Below the pieces are notes generated by a model. It did no database searches, was not told the origin of the DNA, and saw only the letters and a program-made list of their open reading frames with translations. A stretch of 64,000 nt of DNA from Aphidius gifuensis (lineage: Eukaryota > Arthropoda > Insecta > Hymenoptera > Braconidae), in assembly GCF_014905175.1 (NCBI RefSeq), contig NC_057789.1:11398876-11462875 (forward strand). Direction: 5' to 3'. The translations under genes and the position numbers were made by a program. Shown here in pieces: positions 41,271 through 52,985 of the stretch (positions are counted from its first letter, which is position 1; every line of letters begins with the position of its first letter).

Positions 41271-43459
41271 CCCAAGTAGAAATGTGTTCAGAATAGCCTG
41301 AACCCTGATCCGGATCGGATCAGGAAATCGTAAGGTTATCCCTGTTCAGGTATCCTTACCACATCCTGATCCAATCTGAATCAGGATATGATAAGGCTTT
41401 CCCTATTCAGGTATCTCCATCACAAACTGATCCATTCTAGATCAGGATAACCTTAACTTATCCTTATTAAGGATATCTTGATCCAATCTGGATCCAGACT
41501 TGATCAAGTAAAAATTATCTGATAATTTATTTTTTTTTTAAAAATTTGCCTGATCCGGATAGCATCAGGATAACCTTAACTTATCCTTAACAGGGATATA
41601 AATAAATTATTTTTTAAATACCAATTACCTGATCAAGATAACATCAGGATATCCTTAACTTATCCTCAACAGGAATATCTTGATGAAATCTGGATCCAGA
41701 TTTGATCAAGTAAAAATTAAAACATAATTTATTTTTTTCAATACTATTTGCCTGATCCATTCTAGATCAGGATAACCTTAACTTATCCTTAACAGGGACA
41801 TCTTGATCCAATCTAGATCTAGATTTGATCAAGTAAAAATTATCACATAATTTATTTTTTTCAATACTATTTGCATGATCCATTTTAGATCAGGATAACC
41901 TCAACTTATCCTTAACAGGGACATCTTGATCCAATCTGGATCCAGTCTTGATCAGGTAAAAATTACCACACAATTTATTTTTTAAAATACAATTTGCCTG
42001 ATCCGGATAGCATCAGGATAACTTTAAATTATCTTTAACAGCGATATCGTGATCCAATCTGGATCCAGTCTTGATCAAGTAAAAATTATCACATAATTTA
42101 TTTTTCAAAATACAATTTGCCTGATCCGGATAGCATCAGGATAACTTTAACTTATCCTTAACTGGGACATCTTGATCCAATCTGGATCCAGATTTGATCA
42201 AGTAAAAATTAAAACATAATTCATTTTTTAAAGTACAATTTGCCTGATCCGGATAGCATCAGGATAACCTTACCTTATCCTTAATTAGGATATCTTGATC
42301 CAATCTGGATCCAGTCTTGATCAGGTAAAAATTATCACATAATTTATATCTTTCAATACCATTTGCTTGATCCATTCTAGATCAGGATAACCTTAACTGA
42401 TCCTTACTAAGGATATATTGATCCAATCTTGATCCAGACTTGCTGAAGTAAAAATATTGAAAGAATAAGTTAATTTTTCACCATGTTCTTGTTAAAGAAA
42501 GTATCAGGATAACTTATTACACCCTCAACATATACATTTATTATACATAAACATAACGTTTTATTTATGTATATATATGTAATTATGTATTTAAAAATTG
42601 GCTGAATTTCATATTTTTATTGTAATTATGTCTTGATCTTAAACTGATAGAGTAATTTATATATTTCGGACTGAACACGTACAAAAAAAAATAATTATTT
42701 TATGTTTTGATTTTTTCTTTATATTTTTAATAGTTAATTATTATTTATTTATATTTTTTGTTTATTTATCTACTAACTCATCTATTTATTATTTATTAAT
42801 TCATAAGAATGAAAAAAACTTTCCGAGTATCGTTTGTCAGAATGGCTCAGTGGGTAGAGCGTCGCCTGCATATTTTCAATTCCGCGTTCGAGGGTTCGAG
42901 ACCCGGTCACTGTAAATTAATTTAGGTCAGGTTTAAGAGCATTCAGGTTTAGGTTTAGGTTTAGTTCCATAATGTAACTGTCATATATTAACCACTATAT
43001 GTTATAACAAAAAATATGAAAAAAAAAATATTTTTTTTTTTTCGAAAATGCAAATGTTCCCTGGTCCATTTCGGGTCATGTATCCTGATCAGGATTGGAT
43101 CCAGATCCCGGATCCGTTTTGGATCATGTATCCTTACGTTATCTTGAAGACGACATCAGGTACCCTGATCCATTTCGGATCCAGAATCTGGATCCGGTCT
43201 TGATAATCTATCGTGATCCATTTCGGATCATGTATCCTGACCAGGATTGGATCCAGATTCTGGATCCATTTTGGATCATGTAACTTTACGTTATCCTGAA
43301 GACGACATCAGGTATACCTGATCCAATCCGGATCCGAACCTTACCAAAAAACATTACCATCCTGATCCATTTTGGATCCAGAATCTGGATCCGGAATGGA
43401 TTTGAAATCAGGATATCCTGATCAGGCCCTGATCAGGACCTGACTTAAATTTCTACTCG
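41271..43459. mobile_element. Palindrome-rich element B, CCTGATCCGGATCAGG arrays with a tRNA-like core
   Basis: Ends CCCAAGTAGAAATG (41271) and AAATTTCTACTCG (43459) are roughly inverse. Between about 41290-42480 and 43060-43445 the short palindromes CTGATCCGGATCAGG, GATCCAATCTGGATC and ATCAGGAT recur dozens of times, partly as a tandem unit of about 120 bp (GCCTGATCCGGATAGCATCA, then AACTTATCCTTAACAGGG). An A/T-rich middle (42490-43050) carries a tRNA-like sequence at 42842-42915. Confidence 0.75.
42842..42915 (+). pseudogene. tRNA-like module in element B
   Basis: Reads AATGGCTCAGTGGGTAGAGC (a good A box / D arm) and, 31 bases further, GAGGGTTCGAGACCCGG (a good B box / T arm). The anticodon region is not a clean 5-bp stem, so a functional tRNA is unlikely, but the internal RNA polymerase III promoter boxes are intact. 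Confidence 0.6.
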
Positions 43460-43606
43460 AACGAGCTCGAATTCCGACGTCCGTCTGAGCTACTTTAGTG
43501 TAACGTTTCGACGCCCGACCGACATACGTACGGACGTCGGATCGAGCTCCGAGCTCGAAATTCAACTTCGAATCGACGTCGAACGGATGCTTAATTTCTA
43601 CCTGGG

Positions 43607-44266
43607 ATCAAAAAAATCTGTTGATATTTCCATTTTCTTAGTTATTCATGTCACTGCACGACACAAGTGCCATTTACTGCGACAGAATCACGACACGACG
43701 GCGAACGAATGCACTAATTATTGTTTTGGTTATTATACATTTTATATAAAACAAAAGTATGATACTGTAAAATACGCACAAATTTTCCCAACTAATCCGA
43801 AATATGTCATTAATTCAACACTGTCTTACGCATGTTGAAGAATCATCTGTTCATATTGTACGTCGTTACACACTCGAGCGTATATTGAATTTTGACAGTA
43901 AATTAAATATTACTCATTGAGTTTTAATTATTGTGTTTACAAATCGATATTACTCAGCATTTGCAATATGGATTTTGCAATACGACTTTTATTTTGATAA
44001 TAATGTTAATAATAATAAAAATAATAATAATATTAATGTTAATAATAAGAATAGTAAAATCAAATTTTTTACAAAATTGAGTGTTTTTTAAAATTTTTTA
44101 ATTAATTAGATCAATAAAGTCAGACCGCCATTTCGTATTTGAAAGAGCAGTTAATAAGTCTAAATCATATGAGATATTTAAAAAAAAATGACCTATTATT
44201 TTTATCTTTCAGATTATAAATGTTAACAGAAGAATCCAGTGTAAACGGATTGTAGTTTTTTTTTAA
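43607..44266. other. Internal sequence of the 341-bp-TIR transposon
   Basis: Non-coding. The 83-residue plus-strand frame 43587-43838 begins inside the nested element and has no motif. A (AAT)n-like tract lies at 43998-44055. Confidence 0.6.
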
Positions 44267-44974
44267 ATGTAATTCAGAGAGTTTTGAGTTGGGTCAACCC
44301 ATATAGTAGGTCCAATATTGAAAATTTCGGCGAGCGGTGAAAGCGGTTAAATTCTACATAGAAAAATAAAGAAATTGGCATAATATGCGATTTTTTACAT
44401 ATTTTTTGACGATGCTACAGTATTGTTACTAAAATATAGAAAAATTGCCATGTTAAATAAACGGGAAAAAGTAAGTGACTTGAGGCACGGGTTAATATTA
44501 AGATAGAGCTTTGAAATTTTGTCAGGATTTTTTTTTATTTATTTGGAACCATTCTAGGGGGTGCACTCATAAAAATTCATCATTGACCTTTTTAAGGGCC
44601 ACCCTAATATACATGTCTTTTTAAGTAAAAAAACTGATTATTTCAGTATAACTATTGATAAATATATGACTGTTATAATTTATTGATGGAACTGGTCATG
44701 TTGATATGATTAATGGCATAGGTGTTTATTTTTATAATTTCTTCTTTCACATCTTATAAATAATTCACGAAAATGAGTAATGTCACACTTTGTTTAGAAG
44801 TTGTGGTGAATTATGTAATGAAAAGAAATTGAAACAAATAAAATGAGGATTCGAAACTTTAAAGGTAATAATATGTTGGTGTTGTCTTGATATTAGTCAT
44901 GATCTCACTAAAATTTCATTGGAAAATATTTATTAGTCTTACATGTATCTAAGCTAGGCAATTTTTTGAAGAAG

Positions 44975-45285
44975 TTCTTTGATCAGGCTGGCCTTAATAA
45001 AGAGAAGTTAAGGTTTTCTTCATCAATTCTTGATCAGGCTGGCCTTATTAAGGATAAGTTAAGGTTTTCTCGATCAATTCTTGATCAGGCTGGCCTTATT
45101 AAGGATGAGTTAAGGGTTCCTTGATCCAATCTTGATCGAGTTATCCTTAATCAAGCATCTTGATCAAATATTGATCAAATTTCGATCAGGCTTCCAGTGT
45201 TAAGGGAACATTGATCAAGTCTCAATCAAGACTTGAAGTCAAATCGGGCTAGCCTGACCAGATTTCCACTCGGGATCATATTTAT
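44975..45285. mobile_element. Palindrome-rich element E, TTGATCAGGCTGGCCTTA arrays
   Basis: Repeats of TCTTGATCAGGCTGGCCTTA and TTAAGGATAAGTTAAGG (three tandem units of about 58 bp) end in GACCAGATTTCCACTCGGG at 45285. That end is the inverse of a CCCGAGTGGAAATC terminus, related to the ends of elements A, B and D. The left end is missing or unrecognised. Confidence 0.55.
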
Positions 45286-45289
45286 AAAG

Positions 45290-46735
45290 AAGAATTTTTT
45301 TTTTAAAAATACTTAAGAACATAATAATTCGCTCTGTGTGAATGAATGATTAATTAATCAAAAATATACATACCCCTGAAAACGGAATAGTAAAATGGAA
45401 AATGTTTGAAGTAAGCACAAAAATGTTATAAAGAAATGGATTTTTTTTCGACAAAGGTTGCCGGAAATTTCATTGTTTTATAAATTATATGTTATTCGTG
45501 AAAATATAATGTCGAAATTTTTTTGAAAATTAATAATCAACATAAATGAAAAATAATTGAAAAAGAAGATTTTAGAATAGGCGCATGATTTTTCAGATCT
45601 TTAGTTTATGATTTGACAAATGGCTCAAGAAAAACGAAATATTAGCCACTTTTTGAATTTATTTTATCTACAAGTCGTGGTAAATATAAAACTGCATAAA
45701 ATAAAGAGTTATAATCATTTCATGAAATTGTTTGGAGATTTTTATTGAGGGTGAGTTTGAAGTCTCAGATTCATAGTTTCACAAAAATTCTATTTAGAAA
45801 TATATGTTTTATGTACATGACTTGAAGCAGGAAACGTCGTATTTCGTGTACAAGTTATAGCAAATATAAAAAAGAGTCAAAATTGATTTTAAAATTTTTT
45901 AGGATAGAAGTACTGCACGGACAAAATGAAAAATTTATCATATAAAAATTGTATAATTAATATTTTACGGAGGAAAAAGAATCTAATAGGACAAAATCAA
46001 ATGAAAATTACCTATTAATAAAATGAAAAACGGAGACGTGTTTTTTATTTTTTAATATGAATTTTACAATTTAAAAAATAAAACACAAGCTTAACCATAT
46101 TAATTTATAAAATTTACATTTTTTTTTTCCTGTAGTTTTTTTCATGAGGTGTTTTTTGAATATAGGAATCATGATTTCGGGAAAATTCTATTTAGAAATA
46201 TTTTATTATGAACATGAGTAATTTTGAAATGAATGTTTAATTAATTAATTGGGAATTGCATCACAGAAATAAAAGAATCGAAAATAAAGTGATCGAGACT
46301 TTGATGAATAAAGTATTATGGGTAAATTATGAGAAGGGTTTTTTAAAAGACATAAGAAAACATGATTATAGTTTGCTCTTTTCGTAACTGAATGATTAAG
46401 TTATCAAAAATACTCAGCCATGAAAAACTGAATAGTAAAATAAAAAATATTCGAACTAAACATCCACAAAAATGTCATAAAGAAATGAGTTTTGCTTCAA
46501 CAGTGGCTGTACGAATTTGTTTAAACTCTATCTTTTTTAAAAATTGTCTTTTATTCGTGTGAACAGAGTGTTGTTTTTTTTTTTAAATTATTACTAAATA
46601 ACAATGAAAATAATTGAAACATAAATGTGAATTACTATTTTTACAAAATAGCTCAATGAATAATGACATCAAGAGAAAGTATGATTGTGATAATATTTTT
46701 TAAAAAACTATCTTCTCATTTTTATAAGAAAAACA
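45290..46735. repeat. About 1-kb duplicated A/T-rich repeat unit
   Basis: Sequence from about 45320 (GAATGAATGATTAATTAATC, then AAAATGTTATAAAGAAATGG) recurs in diverged form from about 46370 (CTGAATGATTAAGTTATC, AAAATGTCATAAAGAAATGA). The right unit (46195-46735) is present on the other strand at 62225-62750. It ends in the hairpin at 46736. Confidence 0.7.
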
Positions 46736-46765
46736 GGCGCGCGAAGCGCGCCCAGTGATCTCGTA
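46680..46765 (+). mobile_element. 3' terminal segment with GC hairpin of the Helentron/DINE-like family, copy 2
   Basis: GTATGATTGTGATAATATTT, then TTTTATAAGAAAAACA, then the perfect hairpin GGCGCGC GAA GCGCGCC (46736-46752) and CAGTGATCTCG. It matches 1397-1490 in order and spacing. The GC hairpin stands out in very A/T-rich DNA. Confidence 0.5.
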
Positions 46766-46859
46766 TATTAAAAAAAAAATGGATGAAATTTTTTTTGTTG
46801 TTGTGTATCTTGGGACTTTGGTTTTTAATTTATGTTATTATATCTTATTTCTCTCATGA

Positions 46860-48160
46860 TATTCAGTCTTGTTTCAAGTTCTTTTATATGTTGGGCGTTT
46901 TGATTGAGCCACCAGTATTTTTTTTGGTTTAGACGATGGTTGTCTTGATCGACAGAAGGTATTTCTGTTGAGAACTTAAATTTGTATTTGAATTTAAGAA
47001 AATCGTCTATTCACATCGGTATTTTTTTATCACCTTTGTTTCTAGCCCAGAGGTATATTATTGGTATATTATTGTGGTCTTGGATTAGTCCCAAATGATC
47101 CAATTTGACATACGCTTGTGGTGTGATATATGTTGATATATTCATTTTGTTTAGCATTGCTACTGATGGTACCAACATTGATTGAAATAGTTTGTTGTTT
47201 AGCTCTTCAATTTTGCTGTAGTAGTCTCTTGTTAGTTTGATGATGAAGTTGTCTCTTTACATCTCCGTATATTATTTTGTTGCTGGTATAGTGCTTGAAT
47301 CCAGTATGTGCTGATCTGTATATTGATAAACAGGATCTTAGATATTCTCTTTCAAACATTCTTATTGCTTCCATCTCATTGGCACTGATGTTCTACCGTA
47401 TTGGTGCAGCATATGTTATTATTGGCCTTATTAACAGCGTATAGCATATAACTTTTGATCTTGAGTATAGTTTTTTATTGTAAAATAATTTACTATTGGT
47501 TCTGAATGCTGCTTGAGCCTTTTTGAGGGCTTCGTCAACATGTTTGTCACCTCTTGCCAAGTGGTCTAGGTGAAAACCAAGATATTTTACTGTTTTTTTC
47601 TGAGGTATTGGAGTATATATATTTTTTATTCTGTCATTGATTTCAATTGAGAATTTTTGATAATTAGTTCTGTTTAGTTTTGATAATTTTTGTGCTAGTT
47701 TGTGTACTAATATTGTCTCACATTTTGTTGGGTTCATTTTTAGGTTCCAATCCAGATAATATTGGTTTGCTTTGTTTACTAGGTGTTCTAGTGTATCTCT
47801 GATAATTGGTAGTTTGTTTCCAGCTACATATATCACTAAGTCATCAGCGAAAGCTAATGAGTATGTGTTGTTGTTATCATTTAGGTTGAATGAGTTTAAT
47901 ATGCCTCCTGATAGTATGTTGAAAAGTATTGGCGAATTAACTGTGCCTTGTTGTAAGCCTTCTATTATGTTGAATGTTTTGAAGCTAATGTTGGATTCGT
48001 CCCAGGTAACGAATGATTTGCCAATGATCATATCAGCTATTGTAGACATTAAGTTTTGTGGGAACTTTTTTTCGATTAATTTGTATATTAGTCCATTGAT
48101 CCATGTCGAGTCAAAAGCTTTTTCAAGATCTCTGAGGGCAGCTTCTACCAGCTGATTGTC
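46860..48160 (-). pseudogene. Jockey reverse transcriptase, C-terminal half
   Basis: The frame 48049-47393 has motif B-like LQQGTVNSPILFNI, the catalytic SLAFADDLVIYV (motif C), the D motif YYLDWNLKMNPTKCE and the thumb VKYLGFHLDH..HV. 48160-48050 gives the region after motif A (DLEKAFDSTWINGLIYKLI read across a frame change). The C-terminal tail 47390-46860 is open only in short pieces. ADD is intact, but the reading frame is broken upstream. Confidence 0.88.
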
Positions 48161-48299
48161 TTGTCAATGTATGTTAATATGGTTCATCATGACGTTGATT
48201 GCATGAGTAGTTGAGTACTTATGCCTGAATCCAAATTGATTATCAGGAATTACTTAGTTGTTGTTACAAAATGTAACAATTTGTTTATTTATGACACAT

Positions 48300-48470
48300 T
48301 CATACACCTTGCTTATGGCATATGTTAGACTGATGGGTCTGGTGCTTGCTGGGTCGTTGGGATTCTTTCCTTTTTTTTGGAATGGGCAATATTTTTGCTG
48401 TTTTCCAATCTTTTGGAAAATATTTATGATTGAGTCCGTTGTTGAATAGTATTGTAAAGTTTTGGAAGTG
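48300..48470 (-). pseudogene. Jockey RT fingers, downstream of MITE insertion
   Basis: FQNFTILFNNGLNHKYFPKD, then WKTAKILPIPKK, the typical fingers block of Jockey RTs (FP..WK.A.I..I.K). Its upstream part, DNIPPIILKHLPYPIIKK, lies beyond the insertion at about 48670-48760, so the MITE split the RT between these two blocks. Confidence 0.85.
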
Positions 48471-48668
48471 AAACTTCTTTACGGAGGGTAGCGACAAAAT
48501 TCGAGGCCCCACTAGAGTTACGCTGAGCGTTACACACTCCATCTCATGCCCGGTCACGCGCTATGTCACAAGCGGATAAAGAGGAGAGAGAATTATATAG
48601 AGAGTACATGCAACTACTCCGGAAGAAGTTTCACTTCACCCGCGCCTACTCGCAACACGCATTTTTTT
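48471..48668. repeat. GAAGTGAAACTTCTT family element, copy 2, inserted in Jockey RT
   Basis: Starts GGAAGTGAAACTTCTTTACG and ends CCGGAAGAAGTTTCACTTCACC, then CGCGCCTACTCGCAACACGC. The ends are inverse copies (AAGTGAAACTTCTT is itself palindromic). The interior GGGTAGCGACAAAATTCGAG is shared with 38192-38335. The right terminal part is shared, inverted, with 57070-57135. The interrupted Jockey RT shows it is an insertion. Confidence 0.8.
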
Positions 48669-48669
48669 T

Positions 48670-49400
48670 TATTATTGGATATGGTAAATGTTTTAGGATT
48701 ATAGGTGGGATGTTGTCTAGCCCGCTGGATGTTTTATTTGGTAGTTTTTTAATGACATCGTTAGTTGAACACATTTTTAATTCATTGTTGTTTTTTGTAA
48801 GATATTGTGTTGGATTGTGCGCTAGATTTTTGTTGTCAAATGTGGTTATTGTGATATTGTTTTTTCTGTCTTCATTTTATTGTTTTATTAAATTTTCTGC
48901 TGTATTGTTAATTATGTTTGTGTTTTTAGCTGTTGCATTTAGTCTTCTCGGTGAATTTATTGTTTCATAGAATGCTCCTATGACATTTAGTTTGTCAATT
49001 GGATCTGTGAATATGTATTTATTATTTTCTATTGGTGTGTTTGGTAAATCACAGTTGCACCTGTCTAGTACATTGCTGTTGTTTGTGTCAATGTGTTGGT
49101 CTTGGAGTTCTATTGCTTGTTTTTTCCTGAATAATCTGTTGATTATTGGGAAAAATTTATTGTGATTTCTATGATCGATTTGTGTAACTTGTGCATCCCA
49201 GTAAGCCAGGTTTGTTTTTTCTAGTTCCACTCTTATTGCTTCTCTAGTTTGTGTTATTTGTTTTTTGACTTGTTTTGTTTATAGTTTCTTTTTTGTTGGA
49301 TCTGTTTTTAATAGTTTATTATATTTTGTTATTAGTTTGGTTTTTTTTTTTTTTGTAATTTTTTAATTTTTGGGTTGAAGTATTTGTGTATGTCAGCTTT
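48670..49400 (-). pseudogene. Jockey ORF2, endonuclease-RT linker and RT start
   Basis: The frame 49230-48877 (NLAYWDAQVTQIDHRNHNKF, FPIINRLFRKKQA, IDKLNVIGAFYETINSPR) is the linker found in Jockey ORF2 before the RT. 48800-48670 continues with DVIKKLPNKTSSGLDNIPP, the RT motif 0/1 start (K.SSG.D.IP), in another frame. Confidence 0.82.
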
Positions 49401-50336
49401 TGATTTTATTTTTCGTACTGTAGTTTCAATAGTGTTGTTGATTGCTGTTTCAATTTTTACCAGGTGTTCATCAATCTCTTTTATTGAGAGCCTTCTGTCA
49501 CTAGGTAAATTAATGTTATAATTTTTTTCTAGTTGTTTTGTGAATTTAGCCTATTTATATTTAGCTGCTTGTGGTTTTTGGAAATTTATGGTTTCTTAAG
49601 CTGTTAAATTTATTGTAAATGATAGTGCATTATGATCATTGTCATAAGCTATGGTTTTAATTTTCCAGGTTTAGCTGGATCTGTGGATATGTTTAGCCTT
49701 GAGTCAGCAATGCACATGTCAAGGTATGTTAGTGCTGGTGTGAATGTTGGTTCAGATGCTGTGTAGATCTTGGCTCTATATAATGGGGCTGTATTTTTTA
49801 TCTAAGATGCTAGGTATCTGCTTCTTGAATTATTTTGTCTGTCACCAAAATTTTTGTGTCTGGCATTAAAGTCACCAGCTATGATGTAGTAATTATTTAG
49901 ATCATCTAGTTTGAGTTTGTTGAAAAGTTGATTGAGTTCCGAGATAAATAGATCTCTGTTGTCATTTGTTGCATATATGCTGACTATGGGTTGCTCTGTT
50001 CTGTTCTGATGTGATTATTTTTATTATTGTGTATTCTAGTATTTTATTCTAGTTTTCGAGCTTGGTTGAGTTATTGTGTTGTAGCAAATATTTTTTTTGT
50101 ATGAATATGGCTGTTCCACCACCTATTTTTGCATTTGGTCTGTCAGTTTTGATAGTATTGTAGTTCTCAAATTGAAGTTTATGCTTGTTGTTTAGTTTCG
50201 TTTCTGAGGCAAGTATTATGTGGTGTTTGTGTTCGTTTTAGAAGTTGAGTAGTTCTAATCTTCTGTTGTGGGCAATAATTGAGTTGACATTCATTGCTGC
50301 TATATTTATGATGCTTGAGTTTGGTTTATTATTCAT
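49401..50336 (-). pseudogene. Jockey ORF2 endonuclease, frameshifted
   Basis: Starts with IINIAAMNVNSIIAHNRRLE at about 50320 (motif N of the APE fold), then HHIILASETKL (Glu of the active site), GGTAIFIQKKYLL, and near 49900 ITAGDFNARHKN-like residues (D/N catalytic pair). Later frames degrade before SDH. Multiple stops. Confidence 0.75.
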
Positions 50337-50339
50337 TTT

Positions 50340-51000
50340 CAATGTTCATTGTGTTCATAATTAATTCTTTTATATCATCTTTTATATCAATCATGTTTTT
50401 TATTTTTTTGTAAATTTCATTCAGCTGGTTACTGAATATTTTTGTTATATTATTTGATATTCGTTGTATTATAGAGGCTGATAAATCATTTTTTAAGTTT
50501 TCAATCCAATCATGATTGTTGGTGTTTTGTATGTTGTTTGGGTTGTTTATCTGTTGAGGTTGTTAATGTGTGTTGTTATTTGTGGTATTAGCATAAGATG
50601 TGTTGGTTCTTAGTGCTTTTTGACCATCAAATAATCTTGGTTGTTGTTTATTATTATTTGTTTTATTTGTTGTATCTTTTTGTGCTTGTAAGTTGGCTTT
50701 GATAACTGGGCATCCATAATATGATGCTGGATGTCCTTGTAATCCACAGTTGGCGCATTTAAGTTTGTCTTTAGTTTTTGTGTCTTTTTCTATTCCGGAT
50801 TTACCTGGTTCATGTGATTATGCACATTTAACACATCTGAATTCCAGGTTACAGTTGCTGCTTGCATGGCCGAGTCTTTGGCATCTTTTGCATTGAAATA
50901 TTTTTTTCTTTCTCATAAATTCCCATCTTACTTTTTGATAAGCAAGATATTCGATTTTGGTGACATTTTTTTGGTTTGTATCAGGTGATATTTGTACCAT
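50340..51000 (-). pseudogene. Jockey ORF1 C-terminal part with zinc knuckles
   Basis: The frame 51000-50818 has KKIFQCKRCQRLGHASSNC (CCHC) followed by FRCVKCA. After a stop, KLKCANCGLQGHPASYYGC completes the typical Jockey/Gag-like knuckle set, with an Asn/Gln-rich tail (NTTNNNTH). It binds RNA in intact relatives. The N-terminal half of ORF1 is absent. Confidence 0.85.
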
Positions 51001-52364
51001 GTGGTTTGTTATTATGTTTGTTATCCTTTCTCATTTTAACTTTAACTTTTTTTTTATAGAAAAATGTTTAAAAATAAAAAATCGGTAATTGCTGATATTT
51101 TCTTTGAGATGCTAATCTGAATTAAATTAATATAATGCAATGTGAATATTCACCCATAAAATGCTAAAATCCTTCGATTTCCAATCAAATTCGATCGTTA
51201 TAGTCATCAATGAATAAAATGCATCAAATGGCTCGAAATTACTTTTCATTAATTTTTGCAAAATATATGGCGATCATTTTGGAAACACACAAACTTTCAG
51301 TAGCTTCTCAAGTAATGAATAATATGATCCTAATACGATCTTTCTAACTTTATTACTTTGCAAGATATGATCATTTTCTGAAAAAGTGTATGAATTCAAC
51401 ACTATAGGCTTCAACGTAAAAAAGGTGAGGTAGGATTACTTATTTTCCTGAAATGGACACGTAAAATATAACGTGAGCACAGATATAATTCAATAATAAA
51501 ATAATTGAGACGACACACGAAATTTAATATTCAGATAAAGCATCAATTTTATTTACAAAAACACCATGATTTGAATTGAAAATTACATACAAAAACACTC
51601 TTAATTTATTGTAAAAATTATAGAATATTAAACGCTCAAAACATAATTAAAACAAAGGTCCCACGCGTCGATAATACAGAGAGAGAAAAATCAAGTGAAT
51701 TACGGAGTCAGTTATTTGAAATATTAAAGAAGCGATCCGTTAATTAAATATTACGCGACCCGGTGAATTATCAACTAGATTGAGAAGCAATCTAGTTGTT
51801 AAGAAATAAATGAAACACTGACTCTACATTCACGTAAGTACTACACTTGATTATCGCCGAGACTCTACTCAAAATTACACTGATATAAAACAAAAATAAA
51901 CACTTAATATAAAATTAATAATTGTACTTACAATGACGGTTGAATTGAAATGACTGGCTATGAACGACGTGGACCTTGACCTTGGCTTCGCTTCAATTAC
52001 GATAAATATTTAAAGATGTGTGGTTGATTGGTGATGAACAACGGTATTTAATGTAAAAACAAAACACTTGCCAAGCACAGAATTTAAATTTATTAAATGG
52101 TAATCGTTGGTTTATAAATTCGTTACCTGGTTATTTATTTAATATATTCGTATTCTCGAAATGAATCGAGACGAATTTTTCATTAATTACTGATGTTACT
52201 GAATTAAAATATATTTAAAACCAATTTAATAAAATTTATTATATAGCCGAAGGCTATATAAGTTATTTAAAATAATTAATAAATTTAAATTCGATTGAGA
52301 AATATCAAAATATCAAATCATTAAACTTGCAACTGATTTGAATATAAAAATAATTAAATTTCTC

Positions 52365-52985
52365 TAAGTCAAAATTTAGATATTGTAAAATTTTCTAAGT
52401 TTTAATTCGAAAATATTTATATTTTCTAAGTTTTAATTTAGAAAAATAAAATATTTCTGAGTCTTTATTCAGAAAGTTAAAAATATTCTAAATCTTTAAA
52501 CTCAGAAATCTTTATTCAGAAAATTAAAAATATTCTAAGTTTTAATTCAGAAAAAATAAAATATTCTAAGTCTTTAAACTCAAAAATAAAAATATTCTAA
52601 GTTTTAATCCAAAAATAATTAAATTTCTCTAAGTCAAAACTTAGATATTGTAAAATTTTCTAAGTTTTAAGGTGAAACACAAGTTGTTCTGTTTTACCGG
52701 TGAAGCCTATGTGTTTTATATAGGAAAAAATTAAAATAATAATAATAGTATTTTTTTTGCATGTAAAAGCATACAGACTTTACCGGTAAAACAGAACAAC
52801 TTGTGTTTCACCTTAATTCAAAAATATTAATATTTTCTAAGTTTTAATTTAGAAAAATAAAATATTTCTAAGTCTTTATTCAGAAAGTTAAAAATATTCT
52901 TAATCTTTAAACTCAAAAATAAAAATATTCTAAGTTTTAAATCAAAAATAATTAAATTTTCTAAGTCTTTATTAGAAGAATAAAG
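52365..52985. repeat. AAAATATTCTAAGTTTTAATTC minisatellite inside the LTR
   Basis: About 15 diverged units of 30-40 bp (ATTCTAAGTTTTAATTCAGA, AAAATATTTCTAAGTCTTTA). The array is broken by the TTAA element at 52671-52812. It accounts for much of the size difference between this LTR and the one at 9349-11077. Confidence 0.85.
52671..52812. mobile_element. 142-bp miniature inverted-repeat element with TTAA target duplication
   Basis: The first and last 31 bp are perfect inverse copies, starting GGTGAAACACAAGTTG and reaching TTTTACCGGT. TTAA lies on both sides (52667-52670 and 52813-52816). Removing it restores the repeat unit TTCTAAGTTTTAATTC of the array, which confirms insertion with a TTAA duplication. 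TTAA targets point to piggyBac- or Kolobok-type mobilisation. Confidence 0.9.

Larger units (their letters stand above)
40108..43606. mobile_element. Palindrome-rich element A with CCCAGGTAGAAAT inverted ends
   Basis: Ends CCCAGGTAGAAATC (40108) and AATTTCTACCTGGG (43606) are inverse copies, with AT on both outer sides (40106-40107, 43607-43608). The terminal parts (40125-40215 and 43460-43595) are built of CGACGTCGA and GAGCTCG palindromes. The middle holds two further elements (40215-41245 and 41271-43459). There is no coding sequence. The same end motif and 2-bp flanks occur in the element at 60962-61780. Confidence 0.75.
39767..44607. mobile_element. DNA transposon with 341-bp terminal inverted repeats and TATA target duplication
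   Basis: Left arm 39767-40107 and right arm 44267-44607 are inverse copies of equal length (341 bp), differing at only a few positions seen by eye. The termini are TTAGGGTGGCCCTTAAAAAG, and TATA flanks both sides (39763-39766 and 44608-44611). No transposase frame is left. The inside is about 0.66 kb of own sequence (43607-44266) plus a nested palindrome-rich insertion at 40108-43606. The near-identity of the arms suggests recent activity. I cannot assign the superfamily: a TA or TATA target would fit Tc/mariner-like elements. Confidence 0.9.
46789..51060 (-). mobile_element. Jockey-clade non-LTR retrotransposon, broken
   Basis: On the minus strand: ORF1 with CCHC knuckles (to 51000), APE-type endonuclease (about 50336-49600), linker and RT (49230-47393), RT C-terminus, then a 3' A-rich tail (plus-strand TTTTTTTTGTTGTTG at 46789-46803). 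The ORF1 motif GHPASYYGCPV is typical of Jockey elements. Several frameshifts, and a short MITE-like insertion at 48471-48668, inactivate it. The 5' end is unclear near 51060. Confidence 0.88.

Noticed and set aside
42842..42915. Functional tRNA gene
   Set aside because: The A and B boxes are good, but acceptor and anticodon stems do not pair properly. Reported only as tRNA-like.
43587..43838. 83-residue ORF as the transposase of the 341-bp-TIR element
   Set aside because: It starts inside the nested element's end and shows no DDE or other transposase motif. Too short.
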